The notes under the pieces are model-generated. The model had not been told where the DNA came from. It searched no databases and was given only the letters and a program-made list of their open reading frames with translations. Source: JBCBCP01 sp038530575 (GTDB taxonomy: Bacteria > Pseudomonadota > Alphaproteobacteria > Rhodobacterales > Rhodobacteraceae). Taken from it: a stretch of 64,000 nt of DNA. How positions within the stretch are numbered: position 1 is the first letter of the stretch; the number at the start of each line of letters is the position of its first letter. The stretch spans positions 1 to 64,000 of the forward strand of contig JBCBCP010000001.1 of the NCBI GenBank assembly GCA_038530575.1, given 5' to 3'. This document shows positions 26,084-34,771 of the stretch, piece by piece. The position numbers were made by a program, and so were the translations under genes.

Positions 26084-26335
26084 TCAGTTCCAAAAGTAAA
26101 TGACGAGGCCCCAGAAGACGACACCACCGACTACATAACCCACTTGAGGCAACCATTCTGATGGGCTGGCGATGTACTCAACCAACCCGGGTATGAAAAC
26201 GTATCCGACTATGAATAAGATTGGCGTAAAGAGTATCGCCCCGCCCAAGCCGCCAATAGAGAAGCCTGCAATCGCCCCAGCTGCCGCACAGATGCAACCA
26301 ACAAGCACCTTGGTATTTTCGCCTAGGTCTCTCAT
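26084..26335 (-). CDS. Small hypothetical membrane protein
   Basis: An 83-residue frame with two to three hydrophobic helices: about 10-31 (VLVGCICAAAGAIAGFSIGG), 33-52 (ILFTPILFIVGYVFIPGLV) and 64-81 (VGYVVGGVVFWGLVIYF). The glycine-rich first helix resembles small stress or immunity-type membrane proteins but no family is recognised. The ribosome site before the ATG is weak. It lies inside the inverted-repeat islet, convergent with the zinc-ribbon frame. Confidence 0.5.
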   Translation of the reverse strand: MRDLGENTKVLVGCICAAAGAIAGFSIGGLGGAILFTPILFIVGYVFIPGLVEYIASPSEWLPQVGYVVGGVVFWGLVIYFWN

Positions 26336-26451
26336 TCCCAGGGTACTGTAGTTGAATGGTTGATCACTGTATATCCCGTTACCGACGACCGTTCAGCACA
26401 GCTGCACAACCAGACATCCTGAAGCGCCAAAACTCATCCGTTTGTGTCACT

Positions 26452-26476
26452 GGCGAAAACGACTGTTTTTGACATA
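26452..26476 (-). repeat. Inverted repeat, right copy
   Basis: Reverse complement partner of 25701-25725 (20 of 25 positions), with centre AAAACGACTGTTTT. It lies 77 bases beyond the end of trpS. Confidence 0.55.
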
Positions 26477-26553
26477 GGCGAAACCTCCAAAGCCGACCTT
26501 GGCGCAACCGCAGCGAAATGGTGCTTTGTCCCGCAAAGCAGTCGCTGCTGCCG

Positions 26554-27573
26554 CTACCGCACCATCCCGACAATCTCGTAGGTCTTCTCGAGGATGGGCG
26601 CCGTGATCTCGCGCGCCTGCTCGGCACCGTGGGCCAGAATGCGGTCGATCTGGGCCGGGTCGTCCATCAGGCGGGACATCTCGCTCGAGATCGGTGCGAG
26701 CTTCTCCACGGCCAGATCCACGAGCGCAGGCTTGAACGCCCCAAACTGCGAGCCGCCGTGATCGACCAGCACCTGATCCACGCTCATATCGGCGAGCGCG
26801 GCGTAGATGTTGACGAGGTTGCGGGCCTCGGGGCGGTCCTCCAGCCCCTTGGCCTCGGAGGGCAGGGCGTCGGGGTCGGTCTTGGCCTTGCGGATCTTCT
26901 TGGCGATGGTGTCCGCGTCGTCGGACATGTTGATGCGACTGGCATCCGAGGGGTCGGATTTCGACATCTTTTTCGACCCATCGCGCAGGGACATTACGCG
27001 GGTGGCCGCCCCTTCGATCACCGGCTCGGTCAGCGGAAAGAAGTCGACGCCGTAGTCGTGGTTGAACTTGGTCGCGATGTCGCGCGTCAGCTCGAGGTGC
27101 TGCTTCTGGTCCTCGCCCACGGGCACGTGGGTGGCGTGGTAGACAAGAATGTCCGCCGCCATCAGCGCCGGATATCCAAACAGGCCCAGCGATGCCGCCT
27201 GCGCGTTCTTGCCCGCCTTGTCCTTGAATTGCGTCATACGCTGCATCCAGCCCATGCGCGCCACGCAGTTAAAGACCCAGCCCAGCTGCGCGTGTTCAGG
27301 CACTTGGCTCTGGTTGATCAGGATGGACTTTTGCGGATCGAGGCCCGAGGCAATGAACCCCGCCGCCAGCTCGCGCGTGTTGTGCCGCAGCTTGTCCGGA
27401 TCCTGCCACGTGGTGATCGCGTGCAGGTCGACCATGCAATAGACGGTCTCATACCCGCCTTCGTCCTGCATTTCGACAAATCGCTTGATCGCACCCAGAT
27501 AGTTGCCCAGCGTCAGCCCGCCGGACGGCTGGATGCCGGAAAAGACGCGAGGGGTGAATTCTGTGTCGGGCAT
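26554..27573 (-). CDS. trpS: Tryptophanyl-tRNA synthetase
   Basis: A 339-residue class I synthetase that charges tRNA-Trp. The HIGH-like element is GGLTLGNYLGA (about 18-28), preceded by FSGIQPSG; the KMSKS loop is intact in SKKMSKSDPSDASR (about 200). GYPALMAADILVYHATHVPVGEDQKQHLELTRD is the characteristic tryptophan-binding stretch. Length matches the family. It is divergent from the pseudo-rhomboid gene. Confidence 0.97.
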   Translation of the reverse strand: MPDTEFTPRVFSGIQPSGGLTLGNYLGAIKRFVEMQDEGGYETVYCMVDLHAITTWQDPDKLRHNTRELAAGFIASGLDPQKSILINQSQVPEHAQLGWVFNCVARMGWMQRMTQFKDKAGKNAQAASLGLFGYPALMAADILVYHATHVPVGEDQKQHLELTRDIATKFNHDYGVDFFPLTEPVIEGAATRVMSLRDGSKKMSKSDPSDASRINMSDDADTIAKKIRKAKTDPDALPSEAKGLEDRPEARNLVNIYAALADMSVDQVLVDHGGSQFGAFKPALVDLAVEKLAPISSEMSRLMDDPAQIDRILAHGAEQAREITAPILEKTYEIVGMVR

Positions 27574-27652
27574 AGGGCTCTCGCGTGCGATCTCTGGGCT
27601 TTTGTGCCGGGCTGGATTACCGAGGGGGTGTCATGCCGTCAAGGAGGCCGCC

Positions 27653-28327
27653 ATGCACCCTGCCGATCAATCGCCGGTAAACCCGTTACCGACCATCGTT
27701 TGGGTGCTGTTTGCCGCCATCGTGATCCCAGAGGCGCTGTTCAGCCTTGGTGCGGCAGGCATGGTTGGCGGGCCGGGCGCAATTGGCTGGCGGCTCGCTG
27801 CGATCAACGAGGTGCTGGTCGCCGGGCCATATTGGGAGGACGTCATCCGGCGCGGCCTGACCAGCGACACCGCGCTGCGCTTTGTAGCCTACCCCTTTGT
27901 ACATGAGGCATTCACCTCCACCCTCTTTGCTGCCGTCTTGCTGTTGGCGCTGGGCAAGCTGGTGGGCGAGGTCATGGGCCAATTGGCGGTGGCCGTGGTA
28001 TTTGTACTGTCGGCAATCTTTGGGGCCGTGGTCTTTTGCATGGTGGCCGGGGATGACTGGATGGTGGGCGCGTTTCCAGCAGTCTACGGCCTTATCGGCA
28101 GCTACACGTTCCTAATGTGGCGGCGATCGGACGAATTGGGCGAGGGGCCCGCCCGGGCCTTTTCGCTCATTGGGTTCCTGATGGGGATACAGATCCTGTT
28201 TTCGCTGCTCTTCGGCGGATTGAGCTGGGTGGCGGATCTGGCCGGGTTCTTCTGCGGGCTTGTATTGTCCCTCGTGGTGGTTCCGGGCGGGCTTGGACGG
28301 CTGCGCCGCCTTATCCAGCGAAAATAG
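27653..28327 (+). CDS. Rhomboid-like membrane protein lacking catalytic residues
   Basis: A 224-residue integral membrane protein with about six hydrophobic segments and a rhomboid-like layout. The position of the catalytic serine motif GxSG reads GAFPAVYGLIGSYTF, and the late helix that should carry the catalytic His reads DLAGFFCGLVLS. Both members of the dyad therefore appear missing, pointing to a pseudoprotease that binds membrane clients without cleaving them. AAGGAGG lies six bases before the ATG at 27653, which settles the start. Confidence 0.75.
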   Translation: MHPADQSPVNPLPTIVWVLFAAIVIPEALFSLGAAGMVGGPGAIGWRLAAINEVLVAGPYWEDVIRRGLTSDTALRFVAYPFVHEAFTSTLFAAVLLLALGKLVGEVMGQLAVAVVFVLSAIFGAVVFCMVAGDDWMVGAFPAVYGLIGSYTFLMWRRSDELGEGPARAFSLIGFLMGIQILFSLLFGGLSWVADLAGFFCGLVLSLVVVPGGLGRLRRLIQRK

Positions 28328-28347
28328 GCCGCGCGATCCGGCGGCTG

Positions 28348-29886
28348 TTACCTCCGCCGAAAGGCGCGTTTCAACTCAGGCAGGCTGAGCGCGCCTGTCC
28401 ATTGGCCGATGAGGGCGAAAGACACGACGCCCCACGCGATCAGCGCGACCAGAGCGCCGTAGCGGACCAGCGCATAGCCAAGGGCGGGCCCCAACACTAT
28501 CATACCCCCATAGAGCACGCCGCCCATAAGCGCAGAGGCCAGGACAAGACGCGGCAGGCGGCGACGCAACTGGGCGTCGAAGCGCGCAGCTTGCCCCATC
28601 CCGCGTGTCCCCCACCACAAGAGCGCCAGCATCGCCCAGCCCGCCAGCGTGGTGGCAATGGCCGGGGCGAGCCAGCCAATTGTTGGGGCTAGCCCAATCG
28701 CCACCGCCGCATTCACGACCATGGCGCCCACCGCGTAGTAGAAAGGGCGCCGCGTGTCGCCGCGCGCGAAGTAGAGCGGCTGAACCACTTTCTGCAGAAC
28801 AAAAGCGGGCAGGCCGAGCCCGTAGATGGCGACCGCAGCCGCGATGGAGGCGACGTCGTCAGCGCCGGTTTCGCCGCGCCCGAAGAGCACATCGACGATT
28901 GGAAAGGGGATAACCACCAATGCGACGGCAGACGGCAAAGTCAGCGCCATTGACACTTCCGCTGCGCGGCTCAGCGCCCCTTGGGCGCCCTCCGTGTCAT
29001 CAGCGGCGAGGCGGCGGGCAAGGTCGGGCAGCAGGACAATGCCAACCGCGATGCCGACAACACCCAGCGGAAGCTGATAGAGCCGATCCGCGGCGAACAG
29101 CCAGCTGACCGCATTGTCAAAGCGCGAGGCGACCAGTTGGCCTACCACGAGGTTAATTTGCATCACGCCCGTGGCGAGCGCTGCCGGGACCGCCGTACGC
29201 AAAAGCTGCCCCATCTCGGGCGAAGGGCGCGGCAGCTTTGGGACAAGGCGGAAACCGGCCCGGGCGGCTGCGATAGACGTCAGCGCCAGTTGCGCGACGC
29301 CGGCGACAGGGATCGACCAGATCAACCAAACAATCGCTTCGCCGCCTGTCGCCCAAGCTGAGGTCATTGCGGCAATGACCAGAACGTTCAAAAGAACTGG
29401 CGCGGCGGCGGCCGCTGCAAACCGCCCCGCCGCGTTCAAGACACCGGAAAAGAGCGCCGAAAGTGACATAAAAAAGATGTAGGGGAACACGACGCGCCCA
29501 AACTCGGTCGTCAGCTCAAACCGTTCGGCGTCAAAGCCGCCCGCCGTGGCCCAGACCAGCGCTGGCATGAAGATCATCGCCAGTCCGGTAAGCGCCAGGG
29601 TGATCAGCGCGAGCCAGCTTAGCGCGTCAGTCGCAAAACGCGCGGGATCGTCGCCGGTCTCCACCCGTTTGGAAAACATCGGGACAAAGGCGGCGTTGAA
29701 CGCGCCCTCGGCAAAGAAGCGGCGGAACATGTTGGGCAGGCGAAACGCCGCGACAAACGCGTCCATCAGCGGGCCGGGGCCGATCAGGGCAAGGATCATC
29801 ACCTCGCGCACAAAGCCCAGCACACGGCTGGCCAGTGTCCAGACACCGACGGTCAGAAAGCTGGAGATGAGGCGGATGGGTTTCAC
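28348..29886 (-). CDS. murJ: Lipid II flippase MurJ
   Basis: A 512-residue MOP-superfamily membrane protein with about 14 hydrophobic helices that flips lipid II across the inner membrane for peptidoglycan synthesis. The N-terminal SFLTVGVWTLASRVLGFVREVMIL and the segment DAFVAAFRLPNMFRRFFAEGAFNAAFVPMF are specific for MurJ (MviN). The GTG at 29886 is chosen, with AAAGGG seven bases upstream; the open frame before it has no homology. It is convergent with the rhomboid-like gene and fits the cell-wall theme of the window. Confidence 0.95.
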   Translation of the reverse strand: MKPIRLISSFLTVGVWTLASRVLGFVREVMILALIGPGPLMDAFVAAFRLPNMFRRFFAEGAFNAAFVPMFSKRVETGDDPARFATDALSWLALITLALTGLAMIFMPALVWATAGGFDAERFELTTEFGRVVFPYIFFMSLSALFSGVLNAAGRFAAAAAAPVLLNVLVIAAMTSAWATGGEAIVWLIWSIPVAGVAQLALTSIAAARAGFRLVPKLPRPSPEMGQLLRTAVPAALATGVMQINLVVGQLVASRFDNAVSWLFAADRLYQLPLGVVGIAVGIVLLPDLARRLAADDTEGAQGALSRAAEVSMALTLPSAVALVVIPFPIVDVLFGRGETGADDVASIAAAVAIYGLGLPAFVLQKVVQPLYFARGDTRRPFYYAVGAMVVNAAVAIGLAPTIGWLAPAIATTLAGWAMLALLWWGTRGMGQAARFDAQLRRRLPRLVLASALMGGVLYGGMIVLGPALGYALVRYGALVALIAWGVVSFALIGQWTGALSLPELKRAFRRR

Positions 29887-30040
29887 ATGGCTGCCCTTTT
29901 GTCCGGGCTTAACGGGTGTCGCGTGCCGGGCGCAAGGCAGCTTTGCGGCGCGGGGGCAAAGCGGCGTTCTCGGGAAAGTCTTTTGAAGGGCAAAGGCGGT
30001 CGCGCTACGTGTTGGGCTAGGGCCAACACAGGATTTTGCC

Positions 30041-30586
30041 ATGCTGCTAGATACACCGGTTTGTGACTTCGGCGCGCGCGCGCCTGAATTCGTTTTGCGA
30101 GACCCGGCGGGGATGGAAGCTGGCGTGCCTATGAGCGTAGGGCGCAAAGGGCTGTTGGTGGCGTTCATCTGCAACCATTGCCCTTATGTCAAAGGGATTG
30201 CGGACCGGCTGTCGGAAGATTTGAACACGCTTCAGGATGAGGGCTTTGGCGTGCTGGCGGTGATGAGCAACGACTATGCAGCTTTTCCTGCAGACAACCC
30301 CGAGCGAATGACAGCCTTTGCGGAGGCGCACGGTTTTCGCTTCCCGTATCTGGTTGACGCGGATCAGAGCGTGGGGCGCGCCTACGGCGCGGTGTGCACA
30401 CCCGATTTCTTTGGCTATAACGCGGCGCTGGAGCTTCAGTATCGTGGCCGACTGGATGATGCGGGGCGCGGCGATGGTGCAGGTCGGCGGCCCGAGCTAT
30501 TGGAGGCGATGCGCGCCGTCGGCGCGACAGGGCGCGGGCCAGAGCCGCAGGTGCCCAGCATGGGGTGCAGCATCAAGTGGCGGTAA
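30041..30586 (+). CDS. Thioredoxin-fold redoxin family protein
   Basis: A 181-residue AhpC/TSA-like protein with the CxxC motif in AFICNHCPYVKGIADRL (about 42-58), then VMSNDYAAFPADNPERM, FPYLVDADQSVGRAYGAVCTPDFFGY and LQYRGRLDDA. This set of blocks defines a conserved subfamily of cytosolic redoxins of unknown partner. No signal peptide. Length is normal. It stands alone between the murJ and glnD genes, which are on the other strand. Confidence 0.87.
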   Translation: MLLDTPVCDFGARAPEFVLRDPAGMEAGVPMSVGRKGLLVAFICNHCPYVKGIADRLSEDLNTLQDEGFGVLAVMSNDYAAFPADNPERMTAFAEAHGFRFPYLVDADQSVGRAYGAVCTPDFFGYNAALELQYRGRLDDAGRGDGAGRRPELLEAMRAVGATGRGPEPQVPSMGCSIKWR

Positions 30587-30675
30587 GGCGGTGCACCGCT
30601 GCGGAGCGTGGACGGCGGCAAACTCTGCGCTACCCTTCCGTCACGGGGGCTGTCACGGCGACTGGAAGCGAAAGC

Positions 30676-30750
30676 ATGAGCGAGTTTCTTCACATCCTTG
30701 GCGTGGCGGTGGTCATGGCGCTTGTCAGCGCCATAGCACCGCTTTTCTGA
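30676..30750 (+). CDS. Possible 24-residue membrane peptide
   Basis: A very short frame encoding MSEFLHILGVAVVMALVSAI and four more residues, one continuous hydrophobic helix. GGAAG lies upstream at a loose spacing. It ends exactly where the convergent glnD gene begins to be read through. Such peptides can be regulators of membrane complexes, but chance is a serious alternative. Confidence 0.3.
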   Translation: MSEFLHILGVAVVMALVSAIAPLF

Positions 30751-33519
30751 TCACCCCTGCGCCCGTTCAGCCCCTTCGGTAATCGCCGCGCGCAGGCGCT
30801 TTTCAAGCGTGCGCTGCTTTGAGGGGGTGTGGTATTTCAGGCCGAACATGTCCTTGACATAGAAAGTGTCGACAGCCTGTTCCCCGTAGGTCGCGATGAC
30901 AGCGTTGGCGATGTAGACATTGGATGCGGCCAGCGTCCGGGTCAGATCATGCAGCAGCCCGGGGCGGTCACGGGTGTCGACCTCGATGATCGTGTAGATA
31001 TCTGAGCCTTCGTTATCAAAGGTGATATGAGTGGGTACCTTAAAGGCCCGCTCGCGGCGTTTGACCTTGTCGCGGTCCTTGATCGCCTCGCGGGTCACAA
31101 CCTCACCGGCGAGCGTTTTCTGGATCATCTGGCGCAAGCGCGGCAGCCGGTCGACGTCATAGGGGTTCCCGTCGGCGTCCTGGATCCAGAAGGCGTCGGT
31201 GACAAAGCCGTCTTTCGTCGTGTAGCTGCGCGCGTCGACGACGTTGGCGCCGACAAGGGCGAGCGCGCCGGTGAGCCGCGCGAAGATGCCCGGGTGATCT
31301 TCCATTGCGAAACAGGCGCGGGTGGCATCCCGGTCATCGTCCGGGTGCAGGTCGATGGCGATGGTGCCGGGTTCAAGGTCGCGCAGCAAATGGGCAAAGA
31401 CGACATGCGCTGTCACGTGCAGGTTCTGCCAATAGGGGTCGTAGTGGCGCTGCACCTCTGTTGTGACGTCTTTACGCGGCCAATCGGATAGCGCCGCGCG
31501 CAATGCCTTTTGCGCCTCGGCGCCGCGGTTTTCGCGGTTCAGCGCTTCCATCCCGTCTTCGAGAGCGCGGCGCGTCTGGCGGTAAAGCGCGCGAATCAGA
31601 ACGGCCTTCCAGTTGTTCCACGTGTCCGGCCCCACGCCGCGGATGTCGCAGACCGTCAGCACGCACAAAAGGTCCAGCCGTTCCACCGTGCGCACCGCCT
31701 TGGCAAAGTCGCGAACGGTTCGCGGGTCGGCGATATCGCGTTTCTGCGCCATGTCGGACATCAGCAAATGATACCGGACCAGCCATTCGACCGTATCGAC
31801 CTCATCAGATTTGAGTCCCAGGCGGGACGCCACAGTGCGCGCGAACTGCGCGCCGATCATCGAATGATCCTCGGGCCGGCCCTTGCCGATATCGTGCAGC
31901 AAAAGCGCCACATACAGCACCCGGCGATTGATCGTGCCGCCCTGCAGGATCGAAGAGGCGACGGGCAGATCCTCTGTCAGCTCGCCCTTTTCGATCATGG
32001 CAAGCTGGGCGATGCACTGGATCGTATGCTCGTCCACCGTGTAGCTGTGGTACATATTGAACTGCATCATCGCCACGATGTGTTCAAATTCCGGGATAAA
32101 GGCCGCCAGAACGCCAAGCTCATTCATGCGTCTTAAAGCCCGTTCGGGATTGCCATGTTTGAGCAGCGTGCCCAAGAAAAGCCGCTGGGCTTCGGGGTTC
32201 TCGCGCAGGGATGCGTCGATCAGGTGCAGGTTTGATTTCACGAGGCGCATTGCATCGGGATGGATCAGCGCGCCCGTGCGCAACGCCTCTTCGAACAGGC
32301 GCAGGATGTTCAGCGGTTCGGCCAGAAAGGCGTCGTCATCGGCAATCGCCAGACGGTTCTGGATAATCTCATAGCCCTCACGCGCGCGCGGCTTGCGCTT
32401 GAACAGCCGCTCCAGCAGGGGCTCGTCCTTGAGGTGGTCCGCTTCCAGTGCTGTAAGGAAAATGCGGGTCAGATCGCCCACCTCAGTCGCGTGCAGGAAG
32501 TAGTCCTGCATGAAAAGCTCTACCCCGCGCCGGCCGGCCTTGTCCGCATAGCCCATGGCCTCGGCCACCTGGACCTGCATGTCAAAGGTCAGCTGTTCGG
32601 TGGCGCGCCCTGCGCCGAGATGCATGTGGTTGCGCACGGCCCACAGGAAGTCTTCGGCTGCGATAAAGGCGCGAAATTCCTCGGCGCGGAAGACGCCCAG
32701 CGGCACGAGGTCGGCGGCATCCTGCACCTGGTGGATGTATTTGGCGATCCAGAACAGCGATTGCAGATCGCGCAGCCCGCCCTTGCCTTCTTTGACATTC
32801 GGCTCAACCACATAGCGCTGGCCCTGCCGTTTGTGGCGTTTGTCCCGCTCTGCGAGTTTCGCCGCGATAAAGGCCTTTGCGTTGCTCGAAAACAGCTTGG
32901 CGCGCAGGGTCGTATCAAGCGCGTTTGCCAGATCGGCATCCCCCGCAATCCATCGGTGCTCCAGCAAGGCCGTCTGGATGGTGAAATCCTCGCGTGCAAG
33001 ACGGACGCAATCGTCGATGGTGCGCGATGCATGCCCGACCTTTAGCTTGAGATCCCAGAGGATATACAGCATCGCCTCGATCACGCTCTCGGCCCAGGCG
33101 GTGATTTTGTAGGGCGTCAGAAAGAGAAGGTCGACATCGGAAAACGGGGCCATCTCACCCCGTCCGTACCCGCCGACAGCGACGATCGAAAGCCGCTCTG
33201 ACGCGGTTGGGTTGGCCAAAGGATGCAGCGTCAGCGCGACGTCAAGCGCGGCGCGCACCGTGCAATCGGTCAAATAAGCGTACGCCGTCGTTGTCTCGCG
33301 CGCAGCAAAGGGGCGGTCCTTGAACCCGTCCGCGATGCGCGCGCGCCCGGTTTTTTGTGCCTCCCGCAAATGCGCCACCGCCGCAGCGCGCAAGTCTGCG
33401 GTGGGCGTGTCCAGAACTTTTGCCCAGGATGCCTGGTCAAAAATATCGCTGGCCGGAGCGATTAGATGCTCCGACGCCGCCGTTGCGGCCGCAGTGATCG
33501 CAGGCGTCTGGGGGGTCAA
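30751..33519 (-). CDS. glnD: PII uridylyltransferase/uridylyl-removing enzyme
   Basis: A 922-residue bifunctional nitrogen sensor that adds UMP to PII proteins when nitrogen is short and removes it when glutamine is high. Order: nucleotidyltransferase domain with GGYGRGEMAPFSDVDLLFL, a linker domain containing VEPNVKEGKGGLRDLQ, the HD hydrolase domain with LLLHDIGKGRPEDHS (uridylyl removal), and two C-terminal ACT domains that sense glutamine. The only plausible start is a TTG at 33519, one base after the stop of the upstream lipoprotein gene, which suggests translational coupling. Confidence 0.96.
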   Translation of the reverse strand: MTPQTPAITAAATAASEHLIAPASDIFDQASWAKVLDTPTADLRAAAVAHLREAQKTGRARIADGFKDRPFAARETTTAYAYLTDCTVRAALDVALTLHPLANPTASERLSIVAVGGYGRGEMAPFSDVDLLFLTPYKITAWAESVIEAMLYILWDLKLKVGHASRTIDDCVRLAREDFTIQTALLEHRWIAGDADLANALDTTLRAKLFSSNAKAFIAAKLAERDKRHKRQGQRYVVEPNVKEGKGGLRDLQSLFWIAKYIHQVQDAADLVPLGVFRAEEFRAFIAAEDFLWAVRNHMHLGAGRATEQLTFDMQVQVAEAMGYADKAGRRGVELFMQDYFLHATEVGDLTRIFLTALEADHLKDEPLLERLFKRKPRAREGYEIIQNRLAIADDDAFLAEPLNILRLFEEALRTGALIHPDAMRLVKSNLHLIDASLRENPEAQRLFLGTLLKHGNPERALRRMNELGVLAAFIPEFEHIVAMMQFNMYHSYTVDEHTIQCIAQLAMIEKGELTEDLPVASSILQGGTINRRVLYVALLLHDIGKGRPEDHSMIGAQFARTVASRLGLKSDEVDTVEWLVRYHLLMSDMAQKRDIADPRTVRDFAKAVRTVERLDLLCVLTVCDIRGVGPDTWNNWKAVLIRALYRQTRRALEDGMEALNRENRGAEAQKALRAALSDWPRKDVTTEVQRHYDPYWQNLHVTAHVVFAHLLRDLEPGTIAIDLHPDDDRDATRACFAMEDHPGIFARLTGALALVGANVVDARSYTTKDGFVTDAFWIQDADGNPYDVDRLPRLRQMIQKTLAGEVVTREAIKDRDKVKRRERAFKVPTHITFDNEGSDIYTIIEVDTRDRPGLLHDLTRTLAASNVYIANAVIATYGEQAVDTFYVKDMFGLKYHTPSKQRTLEKRLRAAITEGAERAQG

Positions 33520-33520
33520 A

Positions 33521-34699
33521 TCAGGAGCCGAAGCCGCCGAAGCCGCGGGGTGCTGCGTCGATCACGACGACCTTCTTGTCGCGCACTGTTGCCACGGCCA
33601 GACCTCGTTCAGTTGTGCCGTCGGGACGCAGTCGGAACACGCCCGACGCGCCCTGAAAGCCTGCGCCCTGTGTCAGTGCAGCGGCAGTCAGCGCGCCTGA
33701 ATTGCCCTGGCCGGCCAGCGCGGTAATGGCCGCGATCCCGTCAAAGGCAATGCCGGCCAACGGGTGGGGTGCCTTGCCGTAGGCGGCTTCAAAGCGCTGG
33801 CGGAAAGCGGCGCTTGGCGCGGGGTCGGGAAGGGCGAACCATCCGCCCTGAAGGCCGGGCAGTTCGAGTGTCTGGGGCGGAATATCCCACCGGGTGAGGC
33901 CAATATACTGCACGGTTGCCGGATCTATGCCTTGCTCTGGCATCAGCTGCGCGAGCAGCGGCAGGGCGGCGGCGCTGGGCGCGGTCATAAAGACCGCATC
34001 AGCGCCAGCCGACTGCACAGCGCTGCGGATGCCCGGAATGGCGGCGACAACGCCCTGCTGCGACAGTGGGTAATCCACCGTGCCTGCAAGCGTTGCGCCC
34101 GAACTGGAAATGGCACCCTGGATCGCGTTGCGGCCCAGTTGACCGGCCACGTCCTGACCGTGGACAACGACGATGCTGTTCTTGCCCTGCCCACGCGCGA
34201 AGGACACCAGACGCCGTGCCGTGTTTTCGAATGTGTTGCCGAGGACAAAGACGTTGCCGCCGGCAATGGTCGGGTTGTTTGAAAATGCCAGAACGTTCAC
34301 GCCGGACTGCGCCGCCGCCACGCCCGCGGCGTTGGCCGCCTCCGCATAAAGCGGGCCAACGATGATCTTGGCCCCGTCCGCGATCGCCAGCGCGGCCTGA
34401 CTGCCCGCGGTTGCGGCGTTGCCTGCCGTGCCATAGACGCGCAGGTCGATCTGAACGCCGCCCGCGCCCGCGATGGCAAGGCGCGCCGCGTTCTCAAGAT
34501 CCGTGGCGAGGAGGTTGTCCGTTGCACTGCCCCCGCGGGGAACCAAAAGCGCGACGGGAATCGGCTCCGCGGTGTTGACGCTCTGGCCGGTCCCGCCGCT
34601 GAGGTCGAAGGCTGGATCACAGGCAGCAAGCCCCAAAAGGGCGGCTGGCAACAGCGCCCGGCGCAGCGCCTTGCGGGCGGACGAGAAAAACGCGAACAT
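33521..34699 (-). CDS. LpoA-like penicillin-binding protein activator lipoprotein
   Basis: A 392-residue lipoprotein with lipobox LGLAAC (Cys27). The rest is a type I periplasmic-binding-protein fold: IPVALLVPRGG, AKIIVGPLYAEAANAAGVAAA, NVLAFSNNPTIAGGNVFVLG and GIAFDGIAAITAL. It resembles the C-terminal domain of LpoA/YraM, which activates a class A penicillin-binding protein. The arrangement (divergent from rsmI with yraN nearby) parallels the yraL-yraM-yraN neighbourhood of enterobacteria. A branched-chain amino-acid-binding role is the alternative. The ATG at 34699 has GGGAG upstream. Confidence 0.83.
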   Translation of the reverse strand: MFAFFSSARKALRRALLPAALLGLAACDPAFDLSGGTGQSVNTAEPIPVALLVPRGGSATDNLLATDLENAARLAIAGAGGVQIDLRVYGTAGNAATAGSQAALAIADGAKIIVGPLYAEAANAAGVAAAQSGVNVLAFSNNPTIAGGNVFVLGNTFENTARRLVSFARGQGKNSIVVVHGQDVAGQLGRNAIQGAISSSGATLAGTVDYPLSQQGVVAAIPGIRSAVQSAGADAVFMTAPSAAALPLLAQLMPEQGIDPATVQYIGLTRWDIPPQTLELPGLQGGWFALPDPAPSAAFRQRFEAAYGKAPHPLAGIAFDGIAAITALAGQGNSGALTAAALTQGAGFQGASGVFRLRPDGTTERGLAVATVRDKKVVVIDAAPRGFGGFGS

Positions 34700-34771
34700 A
34701 TGATACTCCCTGCAGTGCCGATCCCCCGGGCCTGTACGGGCCGGGCGTTTGGATGTGGCGCGATAATAGGC

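Larger units (their letters stand above)
25523..26553. other. Gene-poor islet between the transglycosylase gene and trpS
   Basis: About 1 kb with visibly lower G+C than its surroundings and no large gene. It holds a hairpin TCTGCCA/TGGCAGA (25614-25633), an imperfect inverted repeat at both sides (25701-25725 and 26452-26476), a small zinc-ribbon reading frame and a small membrane-protein frame on the other strand. About 220 bases at the trpS side show nothing recognisable apart from the right repeat. Confidence 0.6.
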
